Origin: an archaeon
Lineage (GTDB): Archaea; Thermoproteota; Nitrososphaeria; Nitrososphaerales; Gagatemarchaeaceae
DNA: 50,559 nucleotides
Direction: 5' to 3'
Assembly: GCA_021796515.1 (NCBI GenBank)
Contig: JAKACC010000005.1
Span: 1-50,559 of the forward strand
Shown: positions 44,183 to 50,559 of the stretch, piece by piece
How the letters are laid out: every line of letters begins with the position of its first letter
Position numbering within the stretch: position 1 is the stretch's first letter
The notes under the pieces: generated by a model
Databases searched by the model: none
Told to the model about the DNA's origin: nothing
The model's input: only the letters and a program-made list of their open reading frames with translations
Translations under genes and position numbers: made by a program

Positions 44183-44899
44183 GTGGGGACATTGAGGGCC
44201 ATCATCCTCAGCGGGGGGCTCGGGATGCGTCTCCGGCCTCTCACCGACGACAAGCCGAAGGCCCTGATCCCCGTCAACGGGCGCCCTATCTCCGAGTATC
44301 AGATAGAGTGGCTCGTCAAGAGCGGGGGGGTCGACGCCGTGACGTTCGCCTGCGGCTACAAGTGGGAGAGGCTGAAGGAGCACTTCGGGGACAGGTACGA
44401 AGGGGTCCCGGTGGACTACTCGGTCGAAGACGAACCTCTGGGGACGGGGGGCGGAATAAAGAAGGCGCTGTCCGGCAAGTCGGACGACACGGTGGTGGTG
44501 ACCAACGGCGACATAATCACCGACCTCCCTCTGAGGAGGATGATGGAAGAGCACCGCCAGGCAGGCGGGATGCCCGCGTCGATGCTCGTGGTCCCCTACA
44601 GGTCCAGGTTCGGCGTGGTGAAGATAGACAAGCTCAAGATGGTCAGGGACTTCGACGAAAAGCCTGCTTTCCCTGACGTCTGGATCAACGGCGGCGTCTA
44701 CATCCTGAGCCCGCAGAAGGTCCTCAAAGGCCTCCCTGACAGGGGTGACATCGAAAGGGAAACGTTCCCCAGGCTTGTGAAGCACGGGGAGCTGCTCTCA
44801 TACCCGTACTACGGCGACTGGTCCTACGTGGACTCGATCAAAGACCTGAAGGAGCTCGAAGAGGCTTTACAGGTGCAGGCCCAGGGCGGCCGCCTGTAA
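44183..44899 (+). CDS. Sugar-phosphate nucleotidyltransferase
   Basis: RAIILSGGLGMRLRPLTDDKPKALIPVNGRPISEYQIEWL; VVTNGDIITDL. Confidence 0.92.
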   Translation: MGTLRAIILSGGLGMRLRPLTDDKPKALIPVNGRPISEYQIEWLVKSGGVDAVTFACGYKWERLKEHFGDRYEGVPVDYSVEDEPLGTGGGIKKALSGKSDDTVVVTNGDIITDLPLRRMMEEHRQAGGMPASMLVVPYRSRFGVVKIDKLKMVRDFDEKPAFPDVWINGGVYILSPQKVLKGLPDRGDIERETFPRLVKHGELLSYPYYGDWSYVDSIKDLKELEEALQVQAQGGRL

Positions 44900-44999
44900 G
44901 ACGGCGCTCGGTCCCGCTTAGCTCCTCGGTTCCGACGGCCTCGAGCTCGTGACTTCCGGCCCGGCAGATATTTTAGCACCCGGTGCCTCCGGCTCCCCC

Positions 45000-45311
45000 A
45001 TGGCCGAGTTCAAGAAGGCGGTCGAAGCGTCAAAGGTCCCCCCCGACAGCATGAGGACGGTGGAAGTCGAGGGAGACTACGTCCTCATAGCCAACGTGGA
45101 TGGGACGTACTACGGCATGGGGGCCTACTGCACCCACGAGGAGTGGGACCTGTCCGAGGGGACCCTCGACGGGACGGCGGTCACGTGCGCGGGGCACGGG
45201 ACCGTCTGGGACCTCAAGACAGGGAAGGGGGTCTTCGACGAGCCGCTCGAGGACGAGCCACTCTACGACGTCAAGGAGGAAGGCGGGTTCCTCTACGTCA
45301 AGAGACGCTAG
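45000..45311 (+). CDS. Rieske [2Fe-2S] ferredoxin-like protein
   Basis: YCTHEEWDLSEGTLDGTAVTCAGHGTVWDLKTG; TATTTTAG about 30 nt upstream of ATG 45000. Confidence 0.9.
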   Translation: MAEFKKAVEASKVPPDSMRTVEVEGDYVLIANVDGTYYGMGAYCTHEEWDLSEGTLDGTAVTCAGHGTVWDLKTGKGVFDEPLEDEPLYDVKEEGGFLYVKRR

Positions 45312-45386
45312 AACGGGGGCGTCCTTCCCTCGTCGCGGATGGAAACAGGTCCTCGGTTTATTAGCGGACCCTGACGGGGCCCCCAG

Positions 45387-48338
45387 TTGGTCTTGGCTGC
45401 GCACCCCGGCGGGGGCTCTGCCATCTTCCGGCGCCTAGGAAGGTTCGTCTACGCGCGGAGGAAGGCGGTCATCGCAATCTGGATACTCGCCCTCGTACTG
45501 GTGGTCCCGGTCATCTCCCAGGAAGGGAAGGTCACTTCGCTCCAGCTGGGCACCACCACGGGGCAGCAGCTCGAGTCGGTGAAGGCCTCCGACCTGATCT
45601 CCGCGGAGTTCCCGAAGACGGTCCCCAACAGCACCCTCCTGGTGGTTGTGACTTCGCAGAACGTGAGCACCCCTGGCGTCCAGGCTTTCGTCAGCCAGCT
45701 GGTAGGCGACCTGAAGTCCGACCCCAGCATCGAGGGGCTCAACCAGACTGTCGACGTCTACTCCCGCCTCTACTCGGCCCTGGACGGGGTGAACAAGGCC
45801 GCATACTCGGCCTACGGCGGCGCCAACGGGACCAGCCACCTGCTGCTGGGGGTCCCTGAGATCTATCTCAACATCTGGAACTCCACATTCTCCTCTACCA
45901 AGAGCGTGACGGTCGCGGACTCCGCCGCATACAACCGTACCGCCTCGTATCTGAGTTCGTCAAACGCCACGAGCTACCGGCTCTACTCGTCTCATGTCCT
46001 CGCGCTCTTCAGCTCGGCCTGGGCGTCCAGCTGGGCGGACGCGTCCTCGACCAACTTGACCATCATGGCCAGGGGCTCCCTGGCTGCTCGGGTTGCGGGG
46101 GAGCAGTATCTGACCCTCTACTCCCCTGGCACCGAGGCTTTCGGCGACGCCCTGCTGGGGAACGTCTCCCTTGCGCAGTACATGACAGACTCGGGCGCCC
46201 AGGCGGCGCAGAGGCTTGCGGCGTTCGCTGTCGGCTACATCGCGGACTCCGCCGGCTACTCTCCTGCTTTCGTCTCGTCTGCGTTCGCACTCGGACGCTC
46301 CTACGGCAACGCCAGCCTCTACTCGCTCGCCGGAGACATCGTCTGGAGCCCGGGGAGCTATCGCCTCGACGGCGCGCTCTCCACGCTCATCTCGTCTCTG
46401 GTGTCGCCTTCGAGAAACACCACGATAGTCTCGCTCGGGCTGAACAGGTCTTCCAACTCTAACGTCGTCGCAGTTCGGGCCGCCGTCTCGTCAGCTTTGT
46501 CCGCTGACGCGGGCTCGGGGGTCCAGTCCGCGCTCGTGACCGGCGGAGACGCCATCTCGTACGACTTCGGGGGGTCCGCCCAGGCCGACCTGGCCGTCAT
46601 CCTCCCGGTCACCATCGTCCTCCTTATCGCCGCGACGGGCATCTTCTTCCGGTCCGTCGTGACGCCGTTCATCACCCTCGCGACCATCGGTCTGGCGCTC
46701 GGCATCTCGCAGATATTCATCGTGATCGTCGGGCTCTTCGTCGCAAAGGTCGATTTCACCGTCCCGACCATACTCCTCACCATCCTGATCGGGGTAGGCA
46801 CCGACTACAGCGTCTTCATCCTGGCGCGCTTCAGGGAGGAGAGGGTGAAAGGCGGCACCGTCCAAGAGGCCATCGGCACCTCGGTGACCTGGGCGGGAGA
46901 GAGCATCACAACCAGCGGAGCGACCGTGATAGTCTCCTTCTTGGCGCTGGCCGCCATCCCGGTCGTCTATCTCAGAACCATCGGATACGTGGTCGGACTT
47001 GGGGTGCTGGTCGCCCTGCTCGTCGCCCTGACCCTCGTCCCGGCGGTGATAAGCATGGTGGCAGGGCGCACATTCTGGCCCAACTCCGGAGCTCGCTTCG
47101 CCAGGTACTCCTCCTCCTACGTCGCCAAACTCCAGGGGAAGAGGGGGTACTTCTCGAGGAGCGGCGCCTTTTCGGTCAAGAGGGCGAAGGTGCTCATCGT
47201 CCTCGCCCTCTTCGTGACGGGGCCGGCGCTGTATGTCTATGCGACCACGACCCCTGACTTCAACTTCATCTCGGCCGCTCCGAGCAGCCTCCAGTCGATT
47301 CAGGCGTCGAACATCCTCGCCGACTCGTTCGGCGGAGGGAAGGTGTTCCCCACGTACGTGGTCATGACCTTCGACCGGCCCGTGGTGGTCGGGACCTCCT
47401 TCGACCCGCAGGAGATGGGCACCGTGCAGGCTGCCATGGCCATGATCGCCGCTTCGCCCGGGGTCCGCAACGTGACCGGCCCTGCGATGCCCTTCGGAAA
47501 GCCGGTCGACTTCGCTTCCCTCAACTACTCCACCAGCGGGGGAAAGAGGACATTCGACAGCATGATGCAGGGAGTGGGGAAAGACAACAGGACCATCCTT
47601 GTCACGATCACTTACGGAATCGACCCCTATTCCACCGCCGCCATCGCCGACGCCCAGGCACTCAGACACTCCCTGCACTCGGACTTCGGGAGCGCCCCGG
47701 GCGTCACCGGGGTCTACATGGGAGGCGCTTCCGGGTCCACCCTCGACACGAAGAGCACCTTCGACGCCGAGTTCAGCACGATCGTCCCTCTGGTGGCCGT
47801 CGGGGTCGCCCTCGTCCTGCTCGCGGTCCTCGGTTCCCTGTTCCTCCCCATCTTCGCCGTGTTCTCCGTCCTGATGAGCATCGTCTGGACCCTGGCGGTC
47901 ACCAGGCTGGTCTTCCAGCAGCTGTTCGACTATCAGCTGCTGTTCATCATCCCGCTATTCCTCTTTGTAGCCCTGCTGGGGTTGGGGATGGACTACAACG
48001 TCTTCATTCTCACCCGGATCCGAGAAGAGGCGACCAAGGGGAAGCACTTGGACGACGCCATCGTGGGGGCCATCGAGCAGACCGGGGGCATCATCACCGC
48101 CGCCGCCGCCATACTCGCAGGTTCCCTGGGCGCCCTGATGCTCTCGAGCGACCTCCTCCTCAAGGAAGTGGGGTTCGCGTTCGCCTTCTCCATCCTGGTC
48201 GACGCTCTGGTTGTAAGGACGTATCTCGTCCCCGCGGTCATGTCGGTAATGGGGCGGTGGAGCTGGTGGAGCCCGATACCTCGCCTCAACCGGTCTAGGT
48301 CCCTCTTCGCGAGGGAAGGCTTTCCGCGCACATCTTAA
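45387..48338 (+). CDS. MMPL/RND-family transporter
   Basis: Two repeated membrane modules: LLTILIGVGTDYSVFILARFREERVKG and LFVALLGLGMDYNVFILTRIREEATKG. Confidence 0.94.
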   Translation: MVLAAHPGGGSAIFRRLGRFVYARRKAVIAIWILALVLVVPVISQEGKVTSLQLGTTTGQQLESVKASDLISAEFPKTVPNSTLLVVVTSQNVSTPGVQAFVSQLVGDLKSDPSIEGLNQTVDVYSRLYSALDGVNKAAYSAYGGANGTSHLLLGVPEIYLNIWNSTFSSTKSVTVADSAAYNRTASYLSSSNATSYRLYSSHVLALFSSAWASSWADASSTNLTIMARGSLAARVAGEQYLTLYSPGTEAFGDALLGNVSLAQYMTDSGAQAAQRLAAFAVGYIADSAGYSPAFVSSAFALGRSYGNASLYSLAGDIVWSPGSYRLDGALSTLISSLVSPSRNTTIVSLGLNRSSNSNVVAVRAAVSSALSADAGSGVQSALVTGGDAISYDFGGSAQADLAVILPVTIVLLIAATGIFFRSVVTPFITLATIGLALGISQIFIVIVGLFVAKVDFTVPTILLTILIGVGTDYSVFILARFREERVKGGTVQEAIGTSVTWAGESITTSGATVIVSFLALAAIPVVYLRTIGYVVGLGVLVALLVALTLVPAVISMVAGRTFWPNSGARFARYSSSYVAKLQGKRGYFSRSGAFSVKRAKVLIVLALFVTGPALYVYATTTPDFNFISAAPSSLQSIQASNILADSFGGGKVFPTYVVMTFDRPVVVGTSFDPQEMGTVQAAMAMIAASPGVRNVTGPAMPFGKPVDFASLNYSTSGGKRTFDSMMQGVGKDNRTILVTITYGIDPYSTAAIADAQALRHSLHSDFGSAPGVTGVYMGGASGSTLDTKSTFDAEFSTIVPLVAVGVALVLLAVLGSLFLPIFAVFSVLMSIVWTLAVTRLVFQQLFDYQLLFIIPLFLFVALLGLGMDYNVFILTRIREEATKGKHLDDAIVGAIEQTGGIITAAAAILAGSLGALMLSSDLLLKEVGFAFAFSILVDALVVRTYLVPAVMSVMGRWSWWSPIPRLNRSRSLFAREGFPRTS

Positions 48339-48363
48339 AGCGGGGAGCGGTCCCGGAGGGCCG

Positions 48364-48870
48364 TTGTCCTCCGACGAGATAAGCGAGGAAGTGTTGGAAG
48401 AGGGCGCCTACCATCTCACTCAGATGGGTCTCACGAAGGAGGAAGTCGCGTCCCGCTTCGAGATTCAGCCCGAGAGGGTCCGCTCCCTTGCGGAGTCCTA
48501 CAGGAGCAAGCTTGAAGCAGGGAAGGTGCACGCCAGCGAGTTCGACAGGGTCTTCTGGGAGGACGTGAAGAAGGAGGCCGAAGGGGACGTGAAGGTGACC
48601 TTCCTCTCAGACAAGGGGTTCCATCACGCTTGGAAATCCGAGCTTAGGAAGCTCGACGGCCCCCTGCTCATGTCCATCTACGAGGCGAGCAGAGACTTCG
48701 TGGGGGCTGACCCAAACCAAAAGTTCCTCGACTACCCGCCCCCCAAGGGATACGACCCCCTCGCTATGGACAGGGAGGTGAGGAAGGCGGTGGAGGTCAT
48801 CGGGGACCTGCTCTCCGAGAAGTGGGAGGGGCAGAAGGGCCGGGCCAGAAAAAAAGCCGCCAAACCTTAA
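48364..48870 (+). CDS. Uncharacterised protein with possible HTH-like N-terminus
   Basis: HLTQMGLTKEEVASRFEIQPERVRSLAESYRSKL; TATA-like TCTTAAAG upstream; TTG start. Confidence 0.65.
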   Translation: MSSDEISEEVLEEGAYHLTQMGLTKEEVASRFEIQPERVRSLAESYRSKLEAGKVHASEFDRVFWEDVKKEAEGDVKVTFLSDKGFHHAWKSELRKLDGPLLMSIYEASRDFVGADPNQKFLDYPPPKGYDPLAMDREVRKAVEVIGDLLSEKWEGQKGRARKKAAKP

Positions 48871-48901
48871 CTAGGCGGCGGCTCCAGCGAGCACGAAAGG
48901 G

Positions 48902-49942
48902 TTGCCGTTGGACTCGGTCGACGGGGAGAAGCTGACCGCGGTCCTTCGCCAGTTCCAGGGGCGCAGGGTGCTGGTGGTGGGCGACCTGCTTGTGAGCCGG
49001 TTTGTGGAGATAGCCGCCAGGAAGCTCGCCCGGGAGGCTCCGGTCCCGGCGGGGGACTTCGTCGGCCAGACGCTCCTCCCCGGAGGGGCTGCGAACCTGG
49101 CGAGGGAGCTCGCTTCCCTCGGTGCGTCTGTGAGCTTGGTCGGCCTCATAGGGCCGGACGAATACGGGACCTGGCTGAAGTCAGAGTTCACGAAGTACGG
49201 CCTGTCTTTCGACGGCGTTGTGACCGAGGCGAGCCGCCCTACGTCTCTCAGGACGTGGTATCTCGTCAACAACTACCATGCCCTCAGGGTGGACAGGGAA
49301 GACAGGCGCGACGCCCCCCTGGCCACTTCGAAAGAGCTCCTGGCCAAGGCGGAGCCCCAGGTCAAAGACGCCGACTGCGTGATCTTCTCTGACTACGACA
49401 GGGGGGCCATCACCAGCCACCTTATCGGGGGGATCGTCTCCGTGGCCCAGAGCCTTGGGAAGATAGTGGTGGGCCAGCCCAAGATGCGGCACTACCTGGA
49501 CTTCTCTGGCGTCACCTACGTGAAGTCCAACCTCGAAGAGGCGGAACACGCCACCGGGATGGCGATGGTGAACGAGACCAGCCTCAGGAACATGGGGGTG
49601 AACCTGCTCAGCAGGCTGGAGTCGAAGGCAATACTCATCACTCGGGGCGAGCAGGGGGTGGCGCTTTTCGACAGGGAGAACGTCACCTTCTTCCCTCCGG
49701 TGGAAGGAAAGAAGAACCTCTTCAGCAAGGTGGGGGTGAGGGACGCCATGACCGGGGTCTTCGGGCTGGCGGTGGCGTCGGGGGGGAACCCGTACCAGGC
49801 GGCCGTCCTCAGCAACGTAGCAGGGCAGGCAAGGAGCGAACTCCCCAGGATAGCCTCGCTCTCCCTCCATGACCTGGAGTCAAAGGCTCGAGGGGCGGAG
49901 GACTTCGTCAGGCACATAATCCAGGCGCCGGTGAGAAGATAA
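48902..49942 (+). CDS. PfkB/RfaE-like carbohydrate kinase with atypical GAGD-region motif
   Basis: LLPGGAANLARELASLGASVSLVGLIGPDEYGTWL; SDYDRGAI; ITRGEQGVALFD; KVGVRDAMTGVFGLAVASG. Confidence 0.88.
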   Translation: MPLDSVDGEKLTAVLRQFQGRRVLVVGDLLVSRFVEIAARKLAREAPVPAGDFVGQTLLPGGAANLARELASLGASVSLVGLIGPDEYGTWLKSEFTKYGLSFDGVVTEASRPTSLRTWYLVNNYHALRVDREDRRDAPLATSKELLAKAEPQVKDADCVIFSDYDRGAITSHLIGGIVSVAQSLGKIVVGQPKMRHYLDFSGVTYVKSNLEEAEHATGMAMVNETSLRNMGVNLLSRLESKAILITRGEQGVALFDRENVTFFPPVEGKKNLFSKVGVRDAMTGVFGLAVASGGNPYQAAVLSNVAGQARSELPRIASLSLHDLESKARGAEDFVRHIIQAPVRR

Positions 49943-50559
49943 TGGAGACAGCCCAGGAGGTAGCCAGGCTGAAGGAGATCGCGAAGAACACCCGGAAGCT
50001 CATCCTGGAGGCGCTCGCAGAGGCGGGGTCCGGGCACCCCGGGGGGTCCCTGTCGGCGGTTGAGCTCCTCGTCACCCTCTACTTCAGGGTGATGCGCTTC
50101 GATCCCAAGAACCCGAAGTGGCCGGACAGGGACAGGTTCTTCCTGAGCAAGGGCCACGCGGCGCCCCTCCTCTATTCGATCCTCGCCCAGGCAGGGTACT
50201 TCCCGGTCGAGGAGCTCATGACGCTCAGGAAGATGGGGTCACGCCTTCAGGGGCACCCGTCGATGGGGACCCCGGGAATCGAGGCGCCCGCGGGGTCGGA
50301 AGGAATCGGGCTCTCTCTCGGCGTCGGTACTTCTCTCGCCGCCAAGCTGGACGGGAAGTCATTCCGCACATACGTGCTGATGGGGGACGGCGAGCAACAG
50401 GAAGGGCAGGTCTGGGAGGCGGCGATGTCTGCCTCGAAGTTCCGGCTGGACAACCTGACAGCCATCATAGACAGGAACGGCATCCAGCAGGACGGGCTGA
50501 CGGAGCAGGTCATGCCCCTCGAGCCCCTGGCCGCGAAGTGGAGGGCCTTCAACTGGAAT
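49942..50559 (+). CDS. Transketolase N-terminal subunit (3'-truncated by window)
   Basis: ANTRKLILEALAEAGSGHPGGSLSAVELLVTLYF-type motif and MGDGEQQEGQVWEAAM; frame runs off the window end and is absent from the ORF track. Confidence 0.93.
   Translation, partial: METAQEVARLKEIAKNTRKLILEALAEAGSGHPGGSLSAVELLVTLYFRVMRFDPKNPKWPDRDRFFLSKGHAAPLLYSILAQAGYFPVEELMTLRKMGSRLQGHPSMGTPGIEAPAGSEGIGLSLGVGTSLAAKLDGKSFRTYVLMGDGEQQEGQVWEAAMSASKFRLDNLTAIIDRNGIQQDGLTEQVMPLEPLAAKWRAFNWN

Noticed and set aside
46491-47678. 395-aa minus-strand ORF opposite the MMPL transporter
   Set aside because: Antisense shadow of a high-GC coding gene; low-complexity charged translation with no recognisable domain.
1-50559. 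CRISPR arrays, rRNA genes, tRNA genes, transposases/insertion sequences
   Set aside because: None seen on reading both strands; the only mobile elements supported are the two inteins.

Overview
The window is a GC-rich archaeal chromosome segment. It is probably TACK / Nitrososphaerota-like, judging from the ribosomal protein and RNA polymerase genes, the leaderless TATA promoters and the S-layer type; this taxonomy is tentative. The housekeeping backbone includes purA, deoxyhypusine synthase, glmS, S13-S4-S11, RpoD-L18e-L13-S9-RpoN-S2, the mevalonate/isoprenoid genes, GluRS, L7Ae-S28e, L24e-NDK-aIF5B-S6e, S27ae/S24e/DUF359/Spt4/RpoE, NadE, PIN and aIF2gamma. The most interesting material is: (1) a four-gene module inside what is usually a continuous L7Ae-S28e-L24e-NDK block, comprising a eukaryote-tubulin-like GTPase (16368-17732), a divergent von Willebrand A protein sharing the same 60-bp promoter region, and two uncharacterised genes; (2) an apparently complete molybdenum uptake, storage and regulation island (two molybdenum-storage-protein-like subunits, ModABC-like transporter, ModE-like regulator) with a good candidate ModE operator; (3) two LAGLIDADG-type inteins in nearby genes, one in NadE and one in the P-loop of aIF2gamma. 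Also notable are a candidate structured RNA or leader upstream of rps13, two genes that appear to need CTG start codons, and a strong hairpin plus T-tract after the S-layer gene. All product calls come from reading the translated sequence and recalled family motifs; no database search was run.
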